Both the position numbers and the translations under genes were made by a program. A stretch of 64,000 nucleotides of DNA from Rhodopseudomonas boonkerdii (GTDB lineage: Bacteria; Pseudomonadota; Alphaproteobacteria; Rhizobiales; Xanthobacteraceae), in contig NZ_CP036537.1 in NCBI RefSeq assembly GCF_021184025.1, positions 2,356,001 through 2,420,000 on the forward strand, in the 5' to 3' direction. Shown here piece by piece: positions 53,757-62,196 of the stretch (within the stretch, counting starts at the first letter, position 1; each line of letters begins with the position of its first letter). The notes below the pieces were generated by a model. The model was given only the letters and a program-made list of their open reading frames with translations. It had not been told where the DNA came from and searched no databases.

Positions 53757-54200
53757 TCAGCGCGGATTGGGGAAAGGCGAGGTGCCCGCTTCAGCGGGGG
53801 CCGCTGCCGGAGCAGGCGCGGCGGCGCGCTTCTTGGCAGCCTTGCGGCCCTTGCGCGGTGGCGTCGCCGGCTGCAGCTCGGCGACAACCGGGCTCGGATC
53901 GACGGTGGTCCGGGCAGGCGAGGTGAAATCGCCGGGCACACGGGTCACGCTCACCGGAACCGTTACGGGCTGGAACTTCGGCAGCGTGAAGGTCACTTCG
54001 AAATTGCCTTCGGTGACGATCGGCAACGAACAGGGAGTCGTACAGGCCGGCCCGATCGAGGTCTTCGCCTCGGCGCCGGGCGGCGTCGATTCGAACTGGA
54101 CGGTAACGGGCTCGGGTGCCGATTTGAAGGCATCCATGGAGAACGATGAGCAGCCAGCGAGGCTCAGGCCCGCTGCCGTCAATACCAATACTCGACGCAT
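53757..54200 (-). CDS. PEGA-domain lipoprotein
   Basis: A 147-residue lipoprotein. The signal peptide ends in lipobox LAGC (Cys about 16). The mature part has a PEGA-like beta domain (VTVQFESTPPGAEAKTSIG, then LPIVTEGNFEVTFTLPKFQP) with two Cys flanking ACTTPC. The C-terminal quarter is Ala/Pro/Lys-rich and could contact peptidoglycan. Its function is unknown; similar lipoproteins are conserved in alphaproteobacteria. A full TTAA-N7-TTAAC box lies 92 bp upstream, so CtrA may control it. ATG at 54200 opens the signal peptide; longer reading is rejected. Confidence 0.83.
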   Translation of the reverse strand: MRRVLVLTAAGLSLAGCSSFSMDAFKSAPEPVTVQFESTPPGAEAKTSIGPACTTPCSLPIVTEGNFEVTFTLPKFQPVTVPVSVTRVPGDFTSPARTTVDPSPVVAELQPATPPRKGRKAAKKRAAAPAPAAAPAEAGTSPFPNPR

Positions 54201-54291
54201 AGTTGAATCCGTATACTTTCGCGGCTTGCCGCAGTCCCCACAGGCACAATAGGAGCGCAGGTCCAATGACGCAACCAGCCGGCGCGTGATA

Positions 54292-54307
54292 GTTAATAGA
54301 TGGTTAA
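54292..54307 (-). promoter_or_regulatory. CtrA-type box upstream of PEGA lipoprotein gene
   Basis: Minus-strand text TTAACCATCTATTAAC is an exact match to TTAA-N7-TTAAC, the CtrA recognition sequence of alphaproteobacteria. It lies 92 bp before the lipoprotein start. Confidence 0.5.
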
Positions 54308-54349
54308 TCCCATCGTGGAGAAGCCTGAAAAACTCAACTAATTGAGCGG

Positions 54350-55033
54350 CTAAGGGCGTGTGGCATGGATCAGTCGCTCAACCGTGGCGGGCAAATCGCG
54401 GAAATGATCGATGATCACGTCGGGCTTCAGTTCGGCGATAGGGGTCTCCGTATAGCCGAAAGTGACGCCGATCACCGGCACATTGGCGCGTCGTGCCACG
54501 CCCACATCCGGTCCTGCATCGCCGACCATCACCACCGCCGACATCACGCCGCCGGCCTGGGCCACAGTCTGCTGCAGGATCACGGGATCGGGCTTGGAGA
54601 CACCGAAGGTGTCGGCGCCGCAGATCGCCGCGAACCGCGCGCTGAGGCCGAGCTTGTCGAGCAGCAGTTTCGACAGCCATTCCAGCTTGTTGGTACAGAC
54701 AGCGAAGCGGTAGCCCTTCCTTTCCAGCACATCCAGCGCCGCGACCAGCCCGTCGAAAGGGCGCGAGTCGTCGGCGATATGCGCGGCGTAATAATCGATG
54801 AAATCCGCGGTCAGCCGGGTCACCTCCCCGGGCGTCATTTCGCGGCCCTCGATCTCAAGCCCGCGCTCGATCAGGCGGCGGGCGCCCTGGCCGATCATCT
54901 TGCGCGCCGATTCCAGCGGCACGGGCGCGAGGCCTTCGCGCGCCAGCACATGATTGAGGGCGCTGATCAGATCGGGGGCGGTATCGACGAGGGTGCCGTC
55001 GAGGTCGAAAACGACGAGGGGAGCTTTGGTCAT
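54350..55033 (-). CDS. gph: Phosphoglycolate phosphatase
   Basis: A 227-residue HAD-superfamily phosphatase. Motif I is VFDLDGTLVDTAPDL (nucleophile Asp9), motif II is the Thr in CTNKLEWL, motif III the Lys of SKPDP, and motif IV VGDAGPDVGVARRA with the metal-binding Asp. The alpha-helical cap follows motif I as in Gph. It would hydrolyse 2-phosphoglycolate; other small phosphates are possible. It is divergent from rpiA. Confidence 0.9.
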   Translation of the reverse strand: MTKAPLVVFDLDGTLVDTAPDLISALNHVLAREGLAPVPLESARKMIGQGARRLIERGLEIEGREMTPGEVTRLTADFIDYYAAHIADDSRPFDGLVAALDVLERKGYRFAVCTNKLEWLSKLLLDKLGLSARFAAICGADTFGVSKPDPVILQQTVAQAGGVMSAVVMVGDAGPDVGVARRANVPVIGVTFGYTETPIAELKPDVIIDHFRDLPATVERLIHATRP

Positions 55034-55093
55034 GCGGGATCGCTAGCGGGCCACGCCCGATCCCGCAAGACCGCTCTGCGGACGCCAGTCGGC

Positions 55094-55131
55094 TTTCCCG
55101 GGAAAGCAGGCCTGTTTCCTGGGAAAGCAGG
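55094..55131. repeat. Two direct 17-bp repeats between gph and rpiA
   Basis: TTTCCCGGGAAAGCAGG (55094-55110) and TTTCCTGGGAAAGCAGG (55115-55131) differ at one base and are 21 bp apart, two helical turns. Each contains a TTTCC-N-GGAAA palindrome, which suits binding of a dimeric regulator in the divergent gph/rpiA promoter region. Confidence 0.5.
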
Positions 55132-55220
55132 TCTTGCACCCTGTTCCTCCCCCACAAACGTCGCTAGATATGCCGCGCTCCCGCCTGCGGGACCGATCTG
55201 ACTGCGAGGACGACCAGCCA

Positions 55221-55919
55221 ATGGATATGGATGCACTGAAACGACAGGCCGCCGCCAAGGCGCTGGAACAGGTGCAGGACGGCATGAAGCTCGGCCTCGG
55301 GACCGGCTCGACCGCGAAGCATTTCGTCGATCTTCTGGGCGAGCGCGTGAAGGGGGGGCTCAAAGTGGTCGGCGTGCCGACATCGGAGGCCACGCGCATC
55401 CAGGCCGAAGCTTGCAACATCCCGCTGACCACGCTGGACGACATCGATCATCTCGACATCACCGTGGACGGCGCGGACGAGGCCGATCCCGACCTCAATC
55501 TCATCAAGGGCGGCGGCGGCGCGCTGCTGCGTGAGAAAATCGTCGCGGCAGCCTCGGACCGCATGATCGTCATTGCCGACGACAGCAAATGGGTGCCGAA
55601 GCTCGGCCGTTTTCCGCTGCCCATCGAGGTCGTTCCGTTCGGTCTCGGCGCCACCCGCCGGGCCATCGAAAACGTGTTCGCGCAATGCCGCCTGTCCGGC
55701 GAGATGGCGGTTCGTCTTGGCAAGGACGGTCATGCTTTGGTCACCGATGGCGGCCACTGGATCGTCGATGCCAAGCTCGGAACCATCACCGACGCACCCC
55801 GTCTGGCGGCGCTTCTCGGTGCCATTCCCGGCGTCGTCGAACATGGACTGTTTATCGGCCTGGCGCGCACCATCGTGCTCGCCGGCTCGGATGGAATTCG
55901 CGTCGTTGAGCGGCCCTAG
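55221..55919 (+). CDS. rpiA: Ribose-5-phosphate isomerase A
   Basis: A 232-residue enzyme interconverting ribose 5-phosphate and ribulose 5-phosphate. Active-site segments are [11 protein letters not shown] (about 27-37), [25 protein letters not shown] (about 84-108, with the catalytic Asp and Glu) and the C-terminal [11 protein letters not shown] at 55221 has GAGGA 11 bases upstream; a longer frame upstream is rejected. Confidence 0.95.
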   Translation: MDMDALKRQAAAKALEQVQDGMKLGLGTGSTAKHFVDLLGERVKGGLKVVGVPTSEATRIQAEACNIPLTTLDDIDHLDITVDGADEADPDLNLIKGGGGALLREKIVAAASDRMIVIADDSKWVPKLGRFPLPIEVVPFGLGATRRAIENVFAQCRLSGEMAVRLGKDGHALVTDGGHWIVDAKLGTITDAPRLAALLGAIPGVVEHGLFIGLARTIVLAGSDGIRVVERP

Positions 55920-55943
55920 GGCTGCGTTCTCAAGGAGACTCCC

Positions 55944-56483
55944 ATGAAAACCCTGTCGAAACTGCTGCTCTCCGCCAGCCTCGTGCTCGGCGCCGCGGCC
56001 GCAACCTTGCCGGCCTCCGCCCAGCAGCCCGCGACGCCGCCGGCTGAGCGTCCGATCAAGCCGGCATCGCCGGCCGCCATCGGCTACGCCAAGGAAATCC
56101 TGCAGATGAAGAATGCGAGCGCGATGTATGCGAACGCCATTCCGAACATGGTCCAGCGCGTCAAGGATTCGCTGCTCTCGAGCAATCTGAACTACCAGAA
56201 GGATCTCAACGAGGTCGCGGTGATCGTCGCGCAGGCCAATGCCGGCCGCGACAAGGAGATCGGCGAGCAGATGGCGAAGATCTATGCCAGCGACTTCACC
56301 GAAGCCGAGCTGAAGGATCTCGCGGCGTTCTACAAGTCGCCACTCGGCCAGAAGCTGCTGCAGATGGAGCCGCAGTCCATTTCTGCCAGCGTGAACTATA
56401 TGCAGCAGTGGGCGCAGCAATTCGCCGAGCAGGTGAACGGCCAGTTCCGCGCCGAAATGCGCAAACGCGGCAAGGAAATCTGA
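55944..56483 (+). CDS. DUF2059 exported protein
   Basis: A 179-residue secreted protein with a Sec signal peptide (about 1-26, cleavage after ASA). The C-terminal DUF2059 domain (about 110-172) has YASDFTEAELKDLAAFYKSPLGQKLL, the family's core. It is 24 bp after rpiA with AAGGAGA before the ATG, so it is probably co-transcribed. Function unknown; the family is common next to metabolic genes in Rhizobiales. Confidence 0.87.
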   Translation: MKTLSKLLLSASLVLGAAAATLPASAQQPATPPAERPIKPASPAAIGYAKEILQMKNASAMYANAIPNMVQRVKDSLLSSNLNYQKDLNEVAVIVAQANAGRDKEIGEQMAKIYASDFTEAELKDLAAFYKSPLGQKLLQMEPQSISASVNYMQQWAQQFAEQVNGQFRAEMRKRGKEI

Positions 56484-56494
56484 GGAGGCGAACC

Positions 56495-56640
56495 TGTCCC
56501 GGACGCGGTGTAGCCTTGCGATGCAATTGCATCGCTGGCTTGCGCAGCTCCGCAGAGCCGAGACAGTTCTAAACGCCGGAGTTTGCGACGATCCCGGCTC
56601 TGCGAAGCGGCACTTCGCGCCGCATCGCGTCCGGGAAACA
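56495..56640. repeat. Dispersed palindromic repeat, family A copy 3
   Basis: Opens TGTCCCGGACGCGGTG and closes CGCATCGCGTCCGGGAAACA with the inner ATCCCGGCTCTGCGAAGCGG block. It fills the gap between DUF2059 and gor, ending 16 bp before the gor ATG, so its hairpin could affect gor translation. Confidence 0.84.
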
Positions 56641-56656
56641 GAGTTCGGAGCAATTC

Positions 56657-58051
56657 ATGTCCAGCAAGTCTGACTTCGACGTCGACCTCTTTGTTATCGG
56701 CGGTGGTTCAGGCGGCGTTCGCGCCGCCCGCATCGCCGCCGGTTACGGCGCCAGCGTCATGGTCGCCGAGGAATATCGCTTCGGGGGCACCTGCGTCATC
56801 CGCGGCTGCGTGCCGAAGAAGCTGATGGTCTATGCCTCGCATGTCGCGCGTGACATCGATGATGCCAAGGGATTTGGCTGGACGATCCCGACCGCGACCT
56901 TCGACTGGCCGACCTTCATCGCCGCGAAGGACAAGGAAATTGCCCGACTCGAGGGCATCTACACCGCCAATGTGGAGAAGCCCGGCGCAAGGACCGTCAA
57001 GGCGCGCGCCGTGTTCGAGGACCCGCATACGCTGAAGCTCAGCAATGGCGAGACCGTCCGTGCCAAACACATCCTGATCGCCACCGGCGGCACGCCCAGC
57101 CACGGGCCCGCGATCCCCGGCATCGAGCATGTGATCTCGTCCAACGAGGTTTTCCATCTGCCCGAATTGCCGAAGCGCATCGTCATCCAGGGCGGCGGCT
57201 ATATTGCGCTGGAGTTCGCCTGCATCTTCGCCGGTCTTGGCTCGGCAGTCACCGTCGTCTATCGCGGTGACAATATCCTTCGCGGCTTCGATGAAGACGT
57301 CCGCGTCCATGTCCGCAAGGAGATGGAGAAGCAGGGCATCACCATCCTGACCGGCTGTACGGTCAAGGCCGTTGACAAGCATCGCCACGAACTCACGGCG
57401 CATCTGTCCGGCGGCGCCAGCATCGCCGCAGACCAGGTGCTGTTCGCCATCGGCCGGCACGCCAATACGAAGAACCTCGGCCTGGAGAAGGCCGGTGTGA
57501 ATTTCAAGCACAGCGACGGCGCTATCATCGTCAACGAATTCTCGCAGACCAATGTCCCGCACATCTATGCGGTGGGCGATGTCACCAATCGCGTCAACCT
57601 GACGCCAGTGGCGATCCGCGAGGGCCATGCCTTTGCCGATACCGTGTTCGGCGGCAAGACCGTGAAGGTCGATCACAGCAATATCCCGACGGCGGTGTTC
57701 ACGCAGCCGGAAGTCGGCACGGTCGGCATGACCGAGGAAGAGGCGCGCGCCAAATTCAGTCTCGTCGATATCTACAAGACCGATTTCCGCGGCATCAAAT
57801 CCACCATTTCCGGCAGCGAGAGCCGTGTGCTGATGAAGCTGATCGTCGACGGTTCGACCGATGTGGTGGTCGGCTGCCACATCGTCGGCCCGGAGGCCGC
57901 GGAGTTGATCCAGATCCTCGGCATCTGCATCAAGCTAAAGGCGACGAAGGCGGATTTCGATGCGACGGTCGCCGTGCATCCCAGCGCCGCCGAAGAGCTG
58001 GTGACGATGAGGACGCCGACGGCGCGTTACGTGCGCGAGGCGGCGGAATAA
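56657..58051 (+). CDS. gor: Glutathione-disulfide reductase
   Basis: A 464-residue flavoprotein that reduces glutathione disulfide with NADPH. The FAD motif is IGGGSGGVRAAR (about 14-25), the redox-active disulfide is in GGTCVIRGCVPKK (Cys45 and Cys50), the NADPH motif is GGGYIALEFA with a downstream Arg (YRGDNILRGFD), and the C-terminal HPSAAEE holds the catalytic His-Glu pair. It appears complete and cytosolic. Confidence 0.95.
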   Translation: MSSKSDFDVDLFVIGGGSGGVRAARIAAGYGASVMVAEEYRFGGTCVIRGCVPKKLMVYASHVARDIDDAKGFGWTIPTATFDWPTFIAAKDKEIARLEGIYTANVEKPGARTVKARAVFEDPHTLKLSNGETVRAKHILIATGGTPSHGPAIPGIEHVISSNEVFHLPELPKRIVIQGGGYIALEFACIFAGLGSAVTVVYRGDNILRGFDEDVRVHVRKEMEKQGITILTGCTVKAVDKHRHELTAHLSGGASIAADQVLFAIGRHANTKNLGLEKAGVNFKHSDGAIIVNEFSQTNVPHIYAVGDVTNRVNLTPVAIREGHAFADTVFGGKTVKVDHSNIPTAVFTQPEVGTVGMTEEEARAKFSLVDIYKTDFRGIKSTISGSESRVLMKLIVDGSTDVVVGCHIVGPEAAELIQILGICIKLKATKADFDATVAVHPSAAEELVTMRTPTARYVREAAE

Positions 58052-58057
58052 CGCTCT

Positions 58058-58171
58058 GTCCCTCATGGTGAGGAGGCGCGCAGCGCCGTCTCGAACCATG
58101 AGATGGCTGGCTCGGCGCTCTTCGGCCATCCTTCGAGACGCCGCTACGCGGCTCCTCAGGATGAGGGACGG
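58058..58171. repeat. Dispersed palindromic repeat, family C copy 2 (inverted)
   Basis: Opens GTCCCTCATGGTGAGGAGGC and closes CTCCTCAGGATGAGGGACGG with inner TCTCGAACCATGAG and CATCCTTCGAGACG. It starts 6 bp after the gor stop and may terminate it. Confidence 0.87.
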
Positions 58172-58275
58172 AGAAGCGAGATGCTGAGTTGAACGCGGTA
58201 TTGTCCCAAGCAAAAGCAGTCGAAAAGCGCCCCAGACCGCTTTATGAGTCAGACTTTCAGGATGAGGGAAGAGAT

Positions 58276-58309
58276 AAAACGGGCGGCCCGAAAATAGGCC
58301 GCCCGTTTT
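58276..58309 (-). terminator. Terminator after TonB-dependent receptor gene
   Basis: Stem AAAACGGGCGGCC paired with GGCCGCCCGTTTT around an AT-rich loop, 10 bp past the receptor stop. T-runs on both sides allow bidirectional use. Confidence 0.85.
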
Positions 58310-58319
58310 GATATGCGCA

Positions 58320-60674
58320 TCAAAAATTCCCGATCGCCGAGATACGGAATGTCCGCGGCAGGCCCGGCGACAGGTTGTTGTTGCCGTCCGCTGAGGCCCA
58401 GTAGCCCTTGTTGAAGATGTTCTCCACGTTGAGCTGCAGCTTCCAGTTCTGGTTGATCTTCGCATAGAGCGCGGCATCGAAGCGGACGAAGCCGGGCAGG
58501 CGTACGCTGTCATCCGACGAGGCGTAAGAGTTGGAGAAGTAGATCATGCCTACGGCCGCAGCCCAGATCGGATCGATCTGCACCTTGTTCCACCATGAGA
58601 ACTGATTGTAGGGTACGAGCTGGACGCGATTGCCGGCGAGGATGGTCGCCGATGTATCGCTGGTCACCCGCGCATCCGTATAGGAATAGCCCACCGTCGA
58701 CTGCCAGATATCCGTGACATAGCCGTTGAGGGTGGTTTCGAAGCCGCGGATGCGGTTCTTGCCGGACAGGAAGAAGGTGCCGTCGCCGTTCGGGTTGGCC
58801 AGCGGCACGTTCGTGCGGTCGAGCTGATACACCGCCGCAGTATATTGCAGGCGCGGCAGGATGTTGTACTTCACCCCGACTTCCTTGTTGTCGAACTTCT
58901 GCGGATCGAGCAGCACGGTGGACGACGACAATGCGCTGAACTGGTCGCCCGATGCCGGCAGATACGAAATGCTGTAGCTGCCATAGACCGAGAGATTGTC
59001 GATCGGCTTGACGATGACGGCGGCGCGCGGCGACAGCTTGCCGTCGGTACGGCTACGCGAGATACCGGTGTTCTGGTCGAGCGCCTGCAGATCGAAATTG
59101 TCGTAGCGTACGCCCGCGATCACCTGCAGCCAGCGGGTAATGTCGATCTGGTCCTGCACGTAACCCGACGCGATATTGAGGCGATATTTGCTGTTCGCAT
59201 CGCTTGCCTGGTGAATGAAGGTCACCGGGCCGAGATAGGCGCTGTCGAAAGGATTGGCCGCGATGGTGTTGCTCAGGCCGCCGCCGGCCGTCGGGAAAAA
59301 GCCGGTGTTGCGGAAGGAGAGGCCACTCTGGCGGCCGAATTCGGTACCGAAAGCGAGGGTGTGGAACACCGGACCGGTCCACGTCTTGTAGGTGAAGTCG
59401 GTCTGGTTGAAGATGTTTTCGCGGTTTGTGGTGTTGTTATAGGCGGCGCGGTTGAACGATGTGTCTGACGTATTGACTGCGCCCGACAGTGCGCCGCCGC
59501 CGGGACAGATGTTCTGATAGCCGCGCTTGAAGTCGGCATACATCGTCGCATTGCGTACGGTGAGGCCGTTCTCGAAATCATGATCGATCACTGCCGATGC
59601 GCGGTTCATGTCGACATAGGACCGGTTCAGCCCCGGCGCGCCGAAAAAGGCGGTGAGGTCGCCATTCGGTGCGAAGGGCAGCGCCGGATTGAAGCGCGTC
59701 GAGGACGGTGCGGTGTTGCTCAGCGCCTGCGAGGGATTGCCGCGATCGGCGGTGCGCTCGTCATGGAACAGTTCGTAGTCGAGCTTGATCGTGGTGGTGT
59801 CGTTCGGTTTCAGCGTCACCGAGGGATTGAGGCCGTAGCGTTCCAGCTTGCCAAACTGGCGGAACGTGTCGGAGCCCTCATACATCGCGTTCAGGCGCAC
59901 CGCGACGTCGGGATTGACGCTTTGTCCGAAATCCAGCGTGAAGCGGCGGTCGCCATAGGAGCCTGATTGCAGCGTGGTTTGATAGACGCGCTGGCCATCG
60001 GCTTCCTTCAGCGTGCGGTTGACCAGACCGCCGCCGGCGCCGCGGCCGAAGATCAGCGCGCTCGGGCCCTTCAGTACCTCGACGCTCTGCGCGTTGTAGA
60101 GATCGCGGAAATACTGCACGTCATCGCGGAAGCCGTTGACGAAAAAGTTGGCGCTGGAATCGACGCCGCGGATCACCAGTTCGTCGCGATTGCCCTCGCC
60201 CTGATGGATCGCGACGCCGGGCACGTAGCGCGTCACGTCGGTCATCCCCGGAAAGGCCTGGTCCTGGATATAGTCCTTGGTCAGTACGCTGATCGATTGC
60301 GGAATATTTAGCAGCGGCGTGTCGGTCTTGGTCGCGGTGGAGGTCGAGTTGGCATAGATGCCGACGGTGCCGGTGCGCACGTCATGCGGTTGGTTGAAGG
60401 CCGGCACCGGTTTGGCAGGGGGGTCCGGTCGCGTGGCGGCGGTACGGCGACGCGTGGTCGCGGCCGCACGCGGGGTGGCGGCGGTGCGGCGCGAGCGGCG
60501 TACGGTGTTCGGCGCATCCACCGTGACCGGCGGCAGCGCGGAGGCGCGCGGGGTCGTGGTCTGGGCGTGGGCATCCGGCGTTGCCAGCAGCGTCAGCGCC
60601 AGCGTGCTGGCGGACAGCAGCGTCGCGTGCGCCAGCAGTTTCGTGAGTGATAGTGTCTTGATGCCGTGACGCAT
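58320..60674 (-). CDS. TonB-dependent siderophore receptor (catecholate/Fiu-like)
   Basis: A 784-residue outer-membrane receptor. A Sec signal peptide (about 1-35) is followed by an Arg/Thr/Ala/Pro-rich linker (about 55-82, RRSRRTAATPRAAATTRRR) in place of an obvious TonB box, then the plug domain with SISVLTKDYIQDQ and RGVDSSANFFVNGFRDDVQYFRDLYN, typical of Fiu-type catecholate receptors, and GPSALIFGRGAGGG. The barrel ends PRTFRISAIGNF, with the terminal Phe expected for outer-membrane assembly. GGGGAG precedes ATG 60674; longer frames upstream are rejected. Confidence 0.9.
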   Translation of the reverse strand: MRHGIKTLSLTKLLAHATLLSASTLALTLLATPDAHAQTTTPRASALPPVTVDAPNTVRRSRRTAATPRAAATTRRRTAATRPDPPAKPVPAFNQPHDVRTGTVGIYANSTSTATKTDTPLLNIPQSISVLTKDYIQDQAFPGMTDVTRYVPGVAIHQGEGNRDELVIRGVDSSANFFVNGFRDDVQYFRDLYNAQSVEVLKGPSALIFGRGAGGGLVNRTLKEADGQRVYQTTLQSGSYGDRRFTLDFGQSVNPDVAVRLNAMYEGSDTFRQFGKLERYGLNPSVTLKPNDTTTIKLDYELFHDERTADRGNPSQALSNTAPSSTRFNPALPFAPNGDLTAFFGAPGLNRSYVDMNRASAVIDHDFENGLTVRNATMYADFKRGYQNICPGGGALSGAVNTSDTSFNRAAYNNTTNRENIFNQTDFTYKTWTGPVFHTLAFGTEFGRQSGLSFRNTGFFPTAGGGLSNTIAANPFDSAYLGPVTFIHQASDANSKYRLNIASGYVQDQIDITRWLQVIAGVRYDNFDLQALDQNTGISRSRTDGKLSPRAAVIVKPIDNLSVYGSYSISYLPASGDQFSALSSSTVLLDPQKFDNKEVGVKYNILPRLQYTAAVYQLDRTNVPLANPNGDGTFFLSGKNRIRGFETTLNGYVTDIWQSTVGYSYTDARVTSDTSATILAGNRVQLVPYNQFSWWNKVQIDPIWAAAVGMIYFSNSYASSDDSVRLPGFVRFDAALYAKINQNWKLQLNVENIFNKGYWASADGNNNLSPGLPRTFRISAIGNF

Positions 60675-60818
60675 GCGTCGCTCCCCAGAGGTCCCCGTAC
60701 AAATTGTCGCACCTGTAAGTGCTTGATCGCTCATGGGGGAGGAAGGGCGCGCGCGTAAAGCCCAAAGGTGGCAACTAAATTTGTCCGCGCGGACGGAATA
60801 AATCCGGAAGTGTGCTGT

Positions 60819-60834
60819 CTGGAACGAGTCTAAG
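60819..60834. promoter_or_regulatory. Possible Irr/ICE-like iron-response site
   Basis: CTGGAACGAGTCTAAG matches 9 of 13 defined positions of the rhizobial iron-control element TTAGAA-N3-TTCTAAA, 145 bp upstream of the receptor. The match is partial. Confidence 0.25.
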
Positions 60835-60978
60835 TTTGATGCGACGAAAAGCCCCTGAAAAATCGACGTTTTTCGATTGACGCCGTTTCGGCTCCGCCAC
60901 CGGACGGCCTGGGATTGTTCGAGATATTCTAAGGTTGTGGGGAAATTGTAGAGGTCGTTTTGAACGTCGCACTGCTCC

Positions 60979-61116
60979 TCCGCCTCATCCTGAGGCGCGC
61001 GCATCGCGCGCGTTTCGAAGGATGGCCGCGCGCTCGGAGCCGGACAATCTCATGGTTTGAGACGGCGCTGTCAGCGGCGCAATTGCGCCGCTAGGCCTCC
61101 TCACCGTGAGGAGCGG
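60979..61116. repeat. Dispersed palindromic repeat, family C copy 3
   Basis: Opens CCGCCTCATCCTGAGGCGCG and closes CTCCTCACCGTGAGGAGCGG, with inner TTTCGAAGGATGG and TGGTTTGAGACGGCG. It carries an extra hairpin (GGCGCAATTGCGCC) relative to the other copies. Confidence 0.85.
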
Positions 61117-61133
61117 ACTAAGCCGCGCCGCCG

Positions 61134-62024
61134 CTAATCCTCCATCTGCAGCCATTCGGCCGCGCCCCGCCATAGCGTGTCGCGATGCTCCGGGCGGAAG
61201 AACCCGAAGTGTCCGATCTTGTCGCTGCCAGCCTCGATCGGCCGGATCGTATCGATGTCCGGCTTGATTGATGTGAAGCCCGCACACAGCATCTCTACCG
61301 CCGGCCGTGTCGCCCATGGGTCATCGGAGAAGCTCAGTGCCCGCAGTGCGCCGCGATATCTTGGGAAATTCGCCAAGGCGCGCAGTTTGCGGTCATCGAA
61401 GAAATAATGGTCGCTGGTCACCCAGTTCGCCCATTCGAGGAACACGCCTTTTGGCAAATCGAGCCCAAGGCCGATCTTGCCTGGGGCATAGCCCATCGCC
61501 TGTGCCAACGGCTTGCCGATGAATTTCATCAGCGCGTAGATGCGATAGTTCTCCGGCGGCGTCATCAGACGCCATGTGCCGGCCTGCGCCGCGACGAGCA
61601 AGGCGCGCGATACGTCCGCATTGTTCGGGATCAGTCCCAGCGCCTGGCCGCCGAAGGAGTGGCCGACATAGCCGAGCGGCAGCTTGTAGCGCTCGCGCAT
61701 CCAGTTGACCGCCGCGACAACGTCGAGCGCTGCCCAGTCGGTCATCGAGGCCTTGAAGCCGCGCAGCGACGTCGCGCCCTTCGGCCGGGAGTCGCCGGTG
61801 CCACGATAGTCGTAAGTGAGTACGGCGCAGCCACGGTTCGCCAGATAGCTGGCAAAGCCCTTGTAGATTTTCCGCGGTACGGCAGTGGCGGAGTTGATCA
61901 GGACGGCATGGGTGCGGGTACCGCGCGGCAGATACAGCGTCGCGCCGAGCGGAAAACCGTCGGTGGCCGGAATAGCGATGTCGTCGGAAAATGCGTCGTC
62001 AGGCGCAGCGTCCGGCAGTCTCAT
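61134..62024 (-). CDS. Alpha/beta hydrolase (COG4757-like)
   Basis: A 296-residue alpha/beta hydrolase. The nucleophile elbow is VGHSFGGQALG (Ser at about 121); the C-terminal His is probably in DKIGHFGFFRPEH and the acid in FSDDPWATRP. An upstream motif LTYDYRGTGDSRP is family-typical. No signal peptide, so likely cytosolic. The substrate is unknown. It is divergent from the DAHP synthase gene, with 172 bp between. Confidence 0.86.
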   Translation of the reverse strand: MRLPDAAPDDAFSDDIAIPATDGFPLGATLYLPRGTRTHAVLINSATAVPRKIYKGFASYLANRGCAVLTYDYRGTGDSRPKGATSLRGFKASMTDWAALDVVAAVNWMRERYKLPLGYVGHSFGGQALGLIPNNADVSRALLVAAQAGTWRLMTPPENYRIYALMKFIGKPLAQAMGYAPGKIGLGLDLPKGVFLEWANWVTSDHYFFDDRKLRALANFPRYRGALRALSFSDDPWATRPAVEMLCAGFTSIKPDIDTIRPIEAGSDKIGHFGFFRPEHRDTLWRGAAEWLQMED

Positions 62025-62196
62025 CCTTTAGTTCCCCCAAATCACGACAAGCAAATGCGAATTCGGCTGCTCTGGCAAGGGCTTGACGCGCATCGCCGAA
62101 GCGCGCGGGGGTGGATTTCCAACTGGCGGAGCGTATATGACCCATGTATAACGCGGCCTCCGCAGCCATAACGCGCGGTTTTCAGGAGACAATTCA

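Larger units (their letters stand above)
60675..61133. other. Intergenic region upstream of the siderophore receptor
   Basis: Contains the receptor promoter region, a possible iron-response site (60819-60834) and a family C repeat (60979-61116). No coding potential is convincing. Confidence 0.5.
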
